Assembly (NCBI RefSeq): GCF_900111565.1
Contig: NZ_FOIK01000004.1
Location: forward strand, 124,001-188,000
DNA from: Paenibacillus sp. NFR01
GTDB lineage: Bacteria; Bacillota; Bacilli; Paenibacillales; Paenibacillaceae
DNA length: 64,000 nt
Direction of reading: 5' to 3'
Positions 49,994 through 58,092 of this stretch are shown here, in pieces; the stretch's first letter is position 1; every line of letters starts with the position of its first letter. The translations under genes and the position numbers were made by a program. The notes below the pieces were generated by a model. The model made no database searches. It was not told where the DNA came from and saw nothing but the letters and a program-made list of their open reading frames with translations.

Positions 49994-51091
49994 ATGGGGC
50001 AATTGCTCGTGGGAATACTGCTGAATGCCGCGATGCACCGGGGCGTTCCCCGGCTCGACACCGGACAGGAATCGCTTGCCAATTATGAGGAGGCCGCCGC
50101 CGCCTATGGACTCGTTCCCTGCTTTCTCCAGTTGTCCGAGATGGATATGGAATCCGGTTTCAGTTACGCTTACATGCGCAGTGCGGAAAAATACCGCAAG
50201 GTCGTCGTCCCGACGCCGGCGGTGATCCATAACCGGGCCATTTACGGACCGGAACATCGCGGCGTAGAGCGGCTGGTGGGCAGCGGTCTTCGCGTGTTCA
50301 ATAGATGCAACCGGTATGGGAAGGACCAGATACACAGACTGCTTACGCAAAACGAAGAGCTCCGGCGCTTTTTGCCGGAGACCAGGACCGGTTACGCCGG
50401 CCTGCTGGAGATGATGGAGAGCTGTCCTGATCTCATTCTCAAGCCATGCCGGGGCAGCGTGGGCAAAGGCATCATGCGCCTCCAGCGTGCATCCGGCGGC
50501 CGCCGGTTCCGCTGGAGCTTTAAGGAAGCGCGCTCCGGCCGATGGCGGATGGCCGAGATCGATGCCGCCCGGCCGCCGCGGATTCTTCGCCAGCGCCTGG
50601 CCGTCGTTCCGTACCTCGTGCAGGAGCGTATTCCGCTGGCCGAGGTGGACGGACGCCCATTCGACCTGCGGGTGACGGTGCAGCGCGGATGGGGAGGGGA
50701 ATGGCAGGTGACCGGCATGTTCGCCAAAGCGGCGCCGCGGGGCAGCTTCGTGTCGAACATCGGCAGCGGCGGGGAGGCGCTCGGCGCATCCGAAGCGCTG
50801 GAGCGGGCCTTCGGCGGCGCGGAAGCGGCACGGCTGCGGATGGCTGCGCAGGCGCTCTGCCTGCAGGTTGCCAAAGAGCTGGAGAAAAGCCTGCCCGGTC
50901 TGGCCGACATCGGTCTCGATATCGGGGTAACCGGGGACCGGCAGCTTTATTTCATTGAATGCAACGGCCGCGACCAGCGCTACGGCTTCCGGAAAGCCGG
51001 CATGGAAGAGACGTGGAAAGACAGCTACCGCCGGCCGATGGCGTATGCCAGGTACCTGCTAGACCATGCTCCGAAGTCGCAGCTGTATTGA
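49994..51091 (+). CDS. YheC/YheD-family spore coat-associated ATP-grasp protein
   Basis: A 365-residue protein. The ATP-grasp core is visible as LILKPCRGSVGKGIMRL (nucleotide loop), YLVQERIPLAEVDGRPFDLRVTVQR and IGLDIGVTGDRQLYFIECNGR with the metal-binding Glu and Asn. The N-terminus has GILLNAAMHRGVPRL, usual for the family. Bacillus YheC/YheD form rings around the forespore during coat assembly. ATG 49994 is seven bases from GGGAGG. A possible sporulation -10, CATACAAT, lies at 49935. It is divergent from the giant repeat gene, so the two may be expressed together late in sporulation. Confidence 0.9.
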   Translation: MGQLLVGILLNAAMHRGVPRLDTGQESLANYEEAAAAYGLVPCFLQLSEMDMESGFSYAYMRSAEKYRKVVVPTPAVIHNRAIYGPEHRGVERLVGSGLRVFNRCNRYGKDQIHRLLTQNEELRRFLPETRTGYAGLLEMMESCPDLILKPCRGSVGKGIMRLQRASGGRRFRWSFKEARSGRWRMAEIDAARPPRILRQRLAVVPYLVQERIPLAEVDGRPFDLRVTVQRGWGGEWQVTGMFAKAAPRGSFVSNIGSGGEALGASEALERAFGGAEAARLRMAAQALCLQVAKELEKSLPGLADIGLDIGVTGDRQLYFIECNGRDQRYGFRKAGMEETWKDSYRRPMAYARYLLDHAPKSQLY

Positions 51092-51187
51092 TTTGTTTCC
51101 TATTCTATGTCAATATAATTCAGAGTGTAAGGCGGCGCCCGGCTGCGGGGCCGCCTTGCGTTCGCTTATGACGGAAGGGAGATAATC

Positions 51188-51979
51188 ATGGTCAAACCTC
51201 TGCTGCGGCTGATGACCGAGCTGTCCTCGCACCGCTGGCTTTCCCGGCTCATGGGCGCCTTTTCCCACAGCCGGATCAGCCGTTATTTAATTCCAACATT
51301 CATCAAAACTTACCGAATTCCCGCTGCCGAAGCGGAAAAGCATACCGGAGAGTACCGGACCCTTAACGAATTTTTCAGCCGCCGCCTGAAGCCCGGCATG
51401 CGCCCGGTAACGGAAGCGGCGGATGCCATTGCGAGTCCGGTGGATGCGGTGATTACGGCAATGGGCGAGATTCACGCCGGAACCCTGCTGAACGTCAAGG
51501 GACAGGATTATCCGCTGGATGAACTGCTCAACCATTCGCCGCATATCGAATTGTACAAAAAAGGCTTTTTCTTCGTTCTTTATCTCAGCCCGACCGACTA
51601 TCACCGTATTCATTCGCCGCTGACCGGCCGCAAACGCGAAAGCGAGCATATCCGCGGACGGGCCTACCCGGTCAACGAATTCGGTATGCGGAACATGACA
51701 CGCGTGCTGGGCCGCAACGAGCGGCTCATCACCTATATCGCCAGTGCCCATGGCGAAGCCGCCGTCGTCAAGGTCGGCGCCATGAATGTCAGCAGCATCC
51801 ACTATGCGGACGATTCCGCCGAGCAGTGGCAGATCGGCGATGAGCTCGCCTACTTCGAGTTCGGCTCAACGGTCGTACTGCTGCTGGAGAGCGGCACCTT
51901 CGCGCCGCGGCCGGACTTGTCCGCTGGCACGAAGGTCAAGATGGGCGAGTGGCTCGGCACGATGCAGCGTCCGGAGTAG
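51188..51979 (+). CDS. psd: Phosphatidylserine decarboxylase
   Basis: A 263-residue enzyme that makes phosphatidylethanolamine from phosphatidylserine at the membrane. Typical blocks are YRTLNEFFSRRLKPGMRP, SPVDAVITAMG, FFFVLYLSPTDYHRIHSP and the autocleavage site FGSTVV, where the Ser becomes the pyruvoyl cofactor. The FGST form replaces the LGST of E. coli. Length agrees with Firmicute Psd proteins. The phosphatidylserine synthase gene is not adjacent here. Confidence 0.95.
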   Translation: MVKPLLRLMTELSSHRWLSRLMGAFSHSRISRYLIPTFIKTYRIPAAEAEKHTGEYRTLNEFFSRRLKPGMRPVTEAADAIASPVDAVITAMGEIHAGTLLNVKGQDYPLDELLNHSPHIELYKKGFFFVLYLSPTDYHRIHSPLTGRKRESEHIRGRAYPVNEFGMRNMTRVLGRNERLITYIASAHGEAAVVKVGAMNVSSIHYADDSAEQWQIGDELAYFEFGSTVVLLLESGTFAPRPDLSAGTKVKMGEWLGTMQRPE

Positions 51980-52053
51980 CCGCCATGGGGCGGGTACAGC
52001 GGTATTTGGGCTACGGCCGACGCGCCGTTGGCGATTGAGCTGCAGCGGTTGAG

Positions 52054-52175
52054 CCGTAGGACCCCGCGTCAGTCATTGCGCAGGGTATCTTGCGACATCA
52101 TGTAGGACTCCGCGCAAGTTATTGCGCTGGATATTGCGCATGACTCCGCGCAGGGCTCCGCACTGGATATTGTGC
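52054..52175 (+). repeat. Imperfect GACTCCGCGCA tandem repeats
   Basis: Three diverged units share GGACTCCGCGCA, TTATTGCGCTGG and ATATTGCGCAT blocks in a non-coding stretch after psd. They may be the relic of an expanded leader or structured RNA. Confidence 0.5.
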
Positions 52176-52180
52176 ATACC

Positions 52181-52220
52181 AAAAAGCAGTCATTCCGCGG
52201 GAGAATGGCTGCTTTTTTTT
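52181..52220 (+). terminator. Terminator downstream of psd
   Basis: AAAAAGCAG-T-CATTC pairs with GAATG-G-CTGCTTTTT, followed by further T residues. It is placed about 200 bases after psd. Confidence 0.8.
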
Positions 52221-52920
52221 GCTAAACAACAGACCGAACTTCGATTCTTACTGCAGATCCTACAGTTGGTGCAGAGTGCGTCGGCATTCGAGCGTACCGG
52301 TTGGTTCGCCTAATCGAGGTTACTTGGAGAATCCAGCCCATGAGACCCATTCACTGCCGCGTCGGACTTGATCCAACATGTAACGGACACCAGAGCCGTT
52401 ATTTTGCCTAAAACGCCGCTTTTTCGATTCTAACGGACATCAGCGACGTTATTGCCATAGAAATGCGGCTTTTCTCGCCCTGCAAGAGGAAATAAGGGCT
52501 CTCAGGTCCGCTAGCGTGGGAAATAAGCAGAAATCCGGCAAATAGCGCCTCTGATGTCCGTTAGCAAGGCAAACATCGGAACCGTACAGTGCATCTGCAA
52601 CTTTTCCCGGGTGTCCCTCTGGTGCCAGTAAGCAACTACTCGAGCATCAGCAACTTTTTCCGGGGCGTCCGCAACTCTCATGCCGGCAAGCAACAACGAA
52701 TTAGCTCCCTCGCAGTAAGCCGTATGTAAATGCCGTATGCAATATAACCTTCTGCAGCACTGTCCTATCCCAGCATTCCCGCGCCTTTTTTTCCCAGCCG
52801 ATCCTTTAGCGGCGTTTCGCTCTTCGGCTTCACTCCGCCTTGTTTGGTCCATACCCGGACTCCGCATGTCGATTGCACACCTATGCCCCTAACGCCAGAC
52901 CTTACTCCGTGATCCCGACC
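52221..52920. other. 700-base intergenic region with repeats, no gene
   Basis: Apart from the four-copy element at 52381-52564 nothing gene-like is visible. A 118-codon minus-strand frame at 52511-52867 overlaps the repeats, has poor codon logic and no ribosome site. Confidence 0.6.
52381..52564. repeat. Four-copy interspersed element, two direct and two inverted
   Basis: Copies are at 52381-52408 and 52431-52456 (plus), and 52488-52514 and 52537-52564 (minus). The consensus is TAACGGACATCAGAGCC followed by GTTATTTTGCC. Between copies 1 and 2, and after copy 2, a related AAA-GCGGCTTTT block recurs, giving units of about 50 bases. The two plus copies can pair with the two minus copies to form a long hairpin. 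Confidence 0.85.
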
Positions 52921-53670
52921 TTACTCGGTTACCTTGTTCGGGCTCGCGACTTCGCGGGCTTTTTGCTGCACTTCCTCCGGTTCCCCCAGGTAAAAGCGGC
53001 TCAGCGGCTTCACGTCGTCATCCAGTTTGTACACGAGCGGCACGCCGGTCGGAATGTTGAGGTCCAGCAGCGCCGTTTCGTCGATGTCCTCCATGTATTT
53101 GATCAGCGCCCGCAGCGTGTTGCCGTGAGCGGAGATGAGCACGCGCTCTTTTTTGCGGATCAGCGGGACAATCCGGTTGCCCCAGAAGTCGCCGACCCGG
53201 TACACCGTGTCCTGCAGGCTTTCGCCGCGCGGAATGTCGCCGGGACGCACCTCCTGGTAACGCCGGTCATTCCGGGCGTAGCGCGGATCATCCGGCTCCA
53301 GCATCGGCGGGCGGACCGACAGGCTGCGGCGCCAGATATGCAGCTGCTCGTCGCCGTATTTGAGCGCGGTCTCGCTTTTGCTGAGACCCTGCAGCGCGCC
53401 GTAATGGCGTTCGTTGAGCTTCCACGATTTTTGCACCGGAATCCACAGCAGGTCCATTTCCTCCAGCACGATATTCAGCGTCTTGATCGACCGCTTCAGC
53501 ACGGAAGCAAAGGCAAGATCGAACGTATATCCTGCATCCCGCAGCAGCTTGCCCGCCGACCGGGCTTCTTGTACGCCTTTTTCCGTCAAATCGGGATCGC
53601 TCCAGCCGGTAAACAAATTCTGCTTGTTATATTCGCTTTCGCCATGCCGTATCAGTACAACCTCGTACAT
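52921..53670 (-). CDS. gpmA: 2,3-bisphosphoglycerate-dependent phosphoglycerate mutase
   Basis: A 249-residue glycolytic enzyme that interconverts 3- and 2-phosphoglycerate. LIRHGESEYNKQNLFTGWSD contains the phosphorylated His, KLNERHYGALQGLSK the catalytic Glu, and LISAHGNTLRAL the second active-site His. The length is the standard size for dPGM. There is one small conserved-looking gene between it and the AraC gene upstream on the same strand, separated by a terminator. Confidence 0.95.
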   Translation of the reverse strand: MYEVVLIRHGESEYNKQNLFTGWSDPDLTEKGVQEARSAGKLLRDAGYTFDLAFASVLKRSIKTLNIVLEEMDLLWIPVQKSWKLNERHYGALQGLSKSETALKYGDEQLHIWRRSLSVRPPMLEPDDPRYARNDRRYQEVRPGDIPRGESLQDTVYRVGDFWGNRIVPLIRKKERVLISAHGNTLRALIKYMEDIDETALLDLNIPTGVPLVYKLDDDVKPLSRFYLGEPEEVQQKAREVASPNKVTE

Positions 53671-53745
53671 ATCCTCGCTCCTTTTCGCCTTTGGCTCCAG
53701 TATCCCCTTTATGCCGTCAACCTTACTTATGATTCAAAGAAAAAA

Positions 53746-53765
53746 AACCGGACGCCGGCCCGGTT
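53746..53765 (-). terminator. Terminator upstream of gpmA
   Basis: AACCGG pairs with CCGGTT. On the minus strand it is followed by TTTTTTTT. It ends transcripts of the small frame at 53793-53912 and/or the AraC gene. Confidence 0.75.
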
Positions 53766-53792
53766 CTTCGGTGTATTGTGCTGGTCTTGTAG

Positions 53793-53912
53793 TCAGAACC
53801 ATGAACTTGCGGTCATTTCGCTGAGCTGCTTCATGCGTCTTAACCGGTTAAGATACATTCGGGTCCCGCTCGCCCGACAGTCGGAATTGCAGATCCGGCG
53901 CGTTCTGAGCAT
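53793..53912 (-). CDS. Possible small protein, 39 residues
   Basis: The frame begins MLRTRRICNSDCRASGTR and has two Cys three residues apart, with a basic middle. GAAAGGAG lies nine bases upstream of the ATG, and a strong terminator follows the stop by about 27 bases. These two signals argue for a real small gene, but codon content is uninformative and no homologue is recognised. The alternative is untranslated RNA or the 3' end of the AraC transcript. Confidence 0.4.
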   Translation of the reverse strand: MLRTRRICNSDCRASGTRMYLNRLRRMKQLSEMTASSWF

Positions 53913-54006
53913 ACCTGATCGCTCCTTTCGTGGTGTTTGCTTCAATGGTGAACCAGGTTGCAACGTATTTACCCCCGGGCCAAAAAGCTGAAACAAACGC
54001 AAGCGG

Positions 54007-54792
54007 TCAGCGGATCTCCGACGGGCTTTTTCCCGTGTACTGCTTGAACTGGCGGCTGAAGAAAAAGATATCGCGGTACCCCAGCGCATCCGCCACCTCG
54101 GTGACGTTCATGCCGGCATAGAGCAGCAGATGCTGCGCCCGCTCGATCCGTGACCGGATGATGTAGGACTGGACCGACGAACCGGTAATTTCCTTGAATT
54201 TGATCGAAAAATAACGCGGCGAAAGTCCCGCCCGGGCCGCCAGATCCTCCACCCGGTGCGCCAGCCCCGGATGCTGGCTGACGTAGTTGGCGATCTCGTG
54301 GATCACCTCGGCCAGCTGGTTGCTGACGCTGCGCTCCACCGGTTCCATGCGGTCCTCGCGCAGCAGATGGATCATGAGCTGCTTCAGGATGAGGCGGCCC
54401 TCTTCCTCGGCGGCAAAGGTCTTCACCAGGAACAGCCGCACGTAACGGGCCAGCATATGCTCGAACTCGACCGTTTCGCCAAGCACGCGGTAAGGCTCGG
54501 GAATCTCTGTCACCTCTTCGGCAACGTCAAAATGAATGTATGTAATCACCAGCGGTTTTTGCGGGTTATGCGTCGCGCTTGTATGGTCGCCCGGACGGAA
54601 TAAGAAGCAGCTGCCCTTGCCGACCTGAAAAGCTTCCCCTCCGCGCACAACCGTGCCTTCGCCGCTCCAGACATAGAATAAATCGTAATTTTGCAGCGGC
54701 TTTTCGCGTTTTTGCCACTTCCAGCCGGGCTCGCAAACGATTTTCGCCAGCGAGGGCAGGATGACGAAAGAGGCCGGCGATGCATGAAGCAT
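54007..54792 (-). CDS. AraC-family transcriptional regulator
   Basis: A 261-residue regulator. The N-terminal half is a cupin-type ligand-sensing domain (LFYVWSGEGTVVRGGEAFQVGKGSCFLFRPGDHTSA). The C-terminal 100 residues are two helix-turn-helix motifs, with VEDLAARAGLSPRYFSIKFKEITG and VTEVADALGYRDIFFFSRQFKQYTGKSP. Such proteins in Paenibacillus usually control sugar-use genes, but no sugar operon is adjacent. ATG 54792 follows AGGAGG by seven bases. The leader contains the 66-base tandem repeat. Confidence 0.9.
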   Translation of the reverse strand: MLHASPASFVILPSLAKIVCEPGWKWQKREKPLQNYDLFYVWSGEGTVVRGGEAFQVGKGSCFLFRPGDHTSATHNPQKPLVITYIHFDVAEEVTEIPEPYRVLGETVEFEHMLARYVRLFLVKTFAAEEEGRLILKQLMIHLLREDRMEPVERSVSNQLAEVIHEIANYVSQHPGLAHRVEDLAARAGLSPRYFSIKFKEITGSSVQSYIIRSRIERAQHLLLYAGMNVTEVADALGYRDIFFFSRQFKQYTGKSPSEIR

Positions 54793-54808
54793 ATTTTTCC
54801 CTCCTAAA

Positions 54809-54947
54809 AGTTTTGTGGAGCTTGAGCTTGCAGTATATGCTTCGCAACAAAACTCGCTTCGGAAGCATTCACTTAGTTTTGTGGAGCTTTGGCTTGCAGT
54901 ATATGCTTCGCAACAAAACTCGCTTCGGAAGCATTCGCTTAGTTTTG
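54809..54947 (+). repeat. 66-bp tandem repeat, two full copies plus a start of a third
   Basis: Units at 54809-54874 and 54875-54940 begin AGTTTTGTGGAGCTT, and a third starts AGTTTTGG at 54941. Inside each unit AGTTTTGT pairs with ACAAAACT, and TGCTTC with GAAGCA. The stop codon of the MocR-type gene lies within the third unit. Confidence 0.9.
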
Positions 54948-56675
54948 GCTCCCCTCCATCATACCTTGTCCCGGCGCTTTTTGCACATCGTCCCAGGCGA
55001 GTGTGAGCCTGCGCACGCCTTCCTCCAGCTTCGCTCCATCGAGATGGGCGAAGGCAAAGCAGGCCGCCGGTTCCCCCGGCGCCAGGCGGTACCGCGCGGC
55101 ATCGCGGAAGTCCGCGCCGCGCACCAATGCAGCCGCACGGAAGGCGGCGAACTCCGCCTCCGTGCGCTTCCAGCGGGCATAGATATGCAAGCCCGCATCG
55201 CCCGGGAGCGGCTCGAAAATCCCGCCGAGCCGCTCCTCCAGCAGCGCGCGCATGGCCCGCGCGCGCTCGCCGTACAGGCGCGTCATGCGCCGCACATGCC
55301 GGCGGTATCCGCCGCTGGCCATGAACTGCGCGAGCGCCCGCTGTTCGAGCTGCGCCGCAGGCTGCGGCTCGTAAAGCGCCTTTGCCGCGGCCGCTGCCGC
55401 CGCGAGGCCCGGCGGCAGCACGGCATAACCGATGCGCAGCCCGGAGAACATCGTGCTGCTGAACGAGCCGACGTAGATCACGCGGCCCGCCTGGTCCAGA
55501 GCCTTGAGCGGCTCAATCGGCCGCCCGCCCCAGCGGAACTCGCTGTCATAATCGTCCTCGATGATGACAGCGTTGCGCTTGCCGGCCCAGGCCAACAGCT
55601 TCCGCCGCCGCTCCAGCGGGAGCACGGCGCCGGTGGGAAACTGGCGGGCCGGCGTCACGAACAGCAGCCGGGCCGGCCAGTCCTCCGGCTGCAGCCCGCG
55701 CCCGTCCACCCGGCCGGCGATCAGCCGCCCGCCGGTAAGCTCCACGGCCCGGCGGATGCCGTAAAAGCCGGGGTCTTCGACCACGGCGGCTTCGCCCGGC
55801 GCCAGGAGCAGCTGGGTCAGCAGCACGATGCCCTGCATCGAGCCGCTGAACAGCACGATCTGCTCCGCTTGGGCGCGGATGCCGCGGGTCGTGCGCAGGT
55901 GCCCGGCAATCGCCTGCCGCAGCCGCTCGTCCCCTTGCGGCGGCCCCTGTTCGGCAAGCCGTTTGCCGCCCCGCCCGCCAGCCGCGTTCAGTGCGCTGCG
56001 CCATTCGGTATACGGGAAATGTTCCATCGGCATCCCGCCGCCGGCGAAGTCGATCATCCCCTCCGCCATGACGGTTTCCCTTCTTCCCGCCGGCATGCCC
56101 GCCCGCGCCGCCAGCAGCCGCTCGCCCCACGGAGCGAGCGAAAAAGCCGGCCCCTCCGTAAAGGCAGCACCCGTCCGGCCTTCTGCATCCGCTACGCTCA
56201 GCCCCCCCGACATCGCACGGGGTGTACCGCCCCTGCTTCCCACGGTTTCGGCGTCGTCGCCCTTACGCTCTCCGCCTGCGCCCCTGCCCACGGTTTCGGC
56301 GTCGTCGCCCTTATGTACTCCGCCTGCGCCCCTGCTTCCCACGGTTTCAGTGTCGTCCCCCGCGAACTCCTCCGTACCTATACTGCTGCTCTGCCCGCCG
56401 CTTCCGCCATCCTCCGGGGCAGACACCCCCTCGGCAACGAACGTTCCCCTGCCGCTTTCGCCGCGGATATAGCCATCCGCCAGCAGCATGTCGTACACCT
56501 GCGACGCGGAACCGCGCGAGAGATCGTATATGGCGGCAAGCCGCCGCGTGGACGGCAGCCGGGTACCTCCGGGCAGCAGCCCGTCCAGAATCGCCGTGCG
56601 CAGCGCATGATACAGCGCCAAATATTTATAGCGGTATATCGTTAAATACTGGTCATATGGCAGCGTAAAATTCAC
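54939..56675 (-). CDS. MocR-type PLP-fold transcriptional regulator lacking the PLP lysine
   Basis: A 578-residue protein. Residues 15-85 are a GntR winged helix (LYHALRTAILDGLLPGGTRLPSTRRLA). Residues 90-165 are a hydrophilic linker with three GDDxETVG repeats. Residues 170-575 are a class I aminotransferase fold, including FSGSMQGIVLLTQLLL and IEDDYDSEFRWGGRP. At the position where MocR proteins carry the PLP-binding Lys (GSFSKTLFPGLR type), this one reads GSFSSTMFSGLR, with Ser 407. It may therefore bind another ligand or act without PLP. It is divergent from the NimA-like flavoprotein gene, which it probably regulates. Confidence 0.85.
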   Translation of the reverse strand: MNFTLPYDQYLTIYRYKYLALYHALRTAILDGLLPGGTRLPSTRRLAAIYDLSRGSASQVYDMLLADGYIRGESGRGTFVAEGVSAPEDGGSGGQSSSIGTEEFAGDDTETVGSRGAGGVHKGDDAETVGRGAGGERKGDDAETVGSRGGTPRAMSGGLSVADAEGRTGAAFTEGPAFSLAPWGERLLAARAGMPAGRRETVMAEGMIDFAGGGMPMEHFPYTEWRSALNAAGGRGGKRLAEQGPPQGDERLRQAIAGHLRTTRGIRAQAEQIVLFSGSMQGIVLLTQLLLAPGEAAVVEDPGFYGIRRAVELTGGRLIAGRVDGRGLQPEDWPARLLFVTPARQFPTGAVLPLERRRKLLAWAGKRNAVIIEDDYDSEFRWGGRPIEPLKALDQAGRVIYVGSFSSTMFSGLRIGYAVLPPGLAAAAAAAKALYEPQPAAQLEQRALAQFMASGGYRRHVRRMTRLYGERARAMRALLEERLGGIFEPLPGDAGLHIYARWKRTEAEFAAFRAAALVRGADFRDAARYRLAPGEPAACFAFAHLDGAKLEEGVRRLTLAWDDVQKAPGQGMMEGSQN

Positions 56676-56714
56676 GGGCTTCCTCCTGTTCCGGCAAAGC
56701 GGACTAATAAAATT

Positions 56715-56743
56715 AATGTAAACTGGTCCTTTTTTAATGTCAA
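56715..56743 (-). promoter_or_regulatory. Promoter of the MocR-type gene
   Basis: On the minus strand TTGACA (56743-56738), 17-base spacer, TACATT (56720-56715). The spacer contains GGACC and the flanks an opposing GGAC/GTCC pair, possible operator half-sites. Confidence 0.6.
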
Positions 56744-56798
56744 TATTCCCGTTAAAGTGTGAACATCGTTACTATTTCAAGCCAAAGAGGATGTGCCG

Positions 56799-57428
56799 AT
56801 GATGCGCAGAAAAGAATTTTTAGTGGAAAATGAAGCGGAGGTAGCCGAATTCCTGCACAGCATGAGCTTCGGTTTTCTGGCGACGGTGGACTCGGAAGGC
56901 CGGCCACTCGTGACGCCGCTGAATTTCGTATATATGGACGGCTGTTTTTATTTCCACGGCAGCCATGCCGGCGCCAAGATGAACAATCTCCGCGACCAGG
57001 AAGCGGTCTGCTTTAGCGTCGCCGATGAATTCGCGATTATCCCTTCCTATTACACCGACCCGAATATGGCCTGCCCGGCCAGCGCCTATTTCAAAAGCGT
57101 GACCGCTTCGGGGAAAGCTGAAAAAGTCGAGGACCTCGCCGAAAAAGCCACCGTCATGTCGCGTTTTATGGAGAAGCTGCAGCCGGAGGGAGGATATGAT
57201 CCCATCGACGCCGAAGATTCCAGATACCGTCCCATGCTCAAAGCGGTGGCCGTCGTCCGCATCGTTCCCGAGCAGCTCACCGCCAAATTCAAATTCGGAC
57301 AGAATCTGCAGGCCGAGGAACGCGGCCAGGTCATTGAAGGACTTACGGCGCGGGGCGGGGAGCGGGACCCCGAGACGATTGAAATGATGAATAAATATTG
57401 CCCGTACCATTCGGGAAAACAAGCCTGA
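56799..57428 (+). CDS. NimA-like pyridoxamine-phosphate-oxidase-family flavoprotein
   Basis: A 209-residue FMN-binding split-barrel protein. It begins MMRRKEFLVENEAEVAEFLH, then FGFLATVDSEGRPLVTPLNFVYMDGCFYFHGSHAGAKMNNL, the classic flavin/phosphate region. Relatives include nitroimidazole-resistance NimA and haem-binding split-barrel proteins. ATG 56799 follows AGAGG by eight bases. Divergence from the MocR-type gene suggests control by it, and so a link to vitamin B6 or stress, though this is inference. A 178-residue gene follows by 12 bases. Confidence 0.85.
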   Translation: MMRRKEFLVENEAEVAEFLHSMSFGFLATVDSEGRPLVTPLNFVYMDGCFYFHGSHAGAKMNNLRDQEAVCFSVADEFAIIPSYYTDPNMACPASAYFKSVTASGKAEKVEDLAEKATVMSRFMEKLQPEGGYDPIDAEDSRYRPMLKAVAVVRIVPEQLTAKFKFGQNLQAEERGQVIEGLTARGGERDPETIEMMNKYCPYHSGKQA

Positions 57429-57440
57429 GGAGAGAAGCCC

Positions 57441-57977
57441 ATGGAGCTTCTGTATCATTATTTTGACGCAAGCACCGGTCCATTCCGCAATTTATCCGAC
57501 TTGACCCCGGAAGAGGCTGCCGAGAAGCAGGAAGCGCTGCGCCGAGAAAGTAAAAGCTTTGCCGGCAAGCGTTCCGCCGACTATTTGCAGATCCGCAGGG
57601 AGCTTGAACAAAAAGCGAGAAATGCATTCATCGCCAAAGGCGGCCTCCCGGTCCGCCAGGCTCCGCACTATATGACATTCGGCGAGTGCCCATGGCTGCT
57701 GGACTGGTATCCGGAGGGCCGCTCCCTGAGCATTCCGCTGTCACATTTTAAGAAGGAACACGTCAGCTTCACGTACGGCGATCTTTTTCCTACCATGCGG
57801 GTAGCGGACGGCAAGCCTTACCGGGGGCAAGTATATACGCTTGAAGAGATCATAAAAGTCGTCGCCGAATACGGCTGGCCGCAGGGGTGGAACGCCTCGG
57901 GGGCGCTCGGTCCGGAACGGTATATCGAAGCGCAAATCTGGGACGAAACGCCGCTTTGTCCATACCTGAAAGACTAG
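57441..57977 (+). CDS. Conserved-looking hypothetical protein, 178 residues
   Basis: A soluble protein with helical N-terminal half (LTPEEAAEKQEALRRESKSF, then YLQIRRELEQKARNAFIAKGG) and a C-terminal half rich in aromatics and Pro (PHYMTFGECPWLLDWYPEG, GWPQGWNASG, LGPERYIEAQIW). It starts 12 bases after the flavoprotein gene, with GAGGAGAG as ribosome site, so is co-transcribed. I do not recognise the family; the W-rich half suggests a ligand pocket. Confidence 0.7.
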   Translation: MELLYHYFDASTGPFRNLSDLTPEEAAEKQEALRRESKSFAGKRSADYLQIRRELEQKARNAFIAKGGLPVRQAPHYMTFGECPWLLDWYPEGRSLSIPLSHFKKEHVSFTYGDLFPTMRVADGKPYRGQVYTLEEIIKVVAEYGWPQGWNASGALGPERYIEAQIWDETPLCPYLKD

Positions 57978-58092
57978 CCTGAAAAAGTTGCAAAAACGTC
58001 TCATTCTTCAGTGACGGCTTCGAATCACGGTGATATAATGTTAGGCAATGTTAACGCATATATCCCAGAAGAATACCGGAAGGATGAAAGCG

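Noticed and set aside
52511..52867. 118-codon minus-strand frame in the psd-gpmA gap
   Set aside because: It overlaps the interspersed repeats, has no ribosome site and no recognisable product.
54780..56645. 621-codon plus-strand frame opposite the MocR-type gene
   Set aside because: Antisense shadow with Arg/His/Pro-rich content; the minus-strand product has clear domains.
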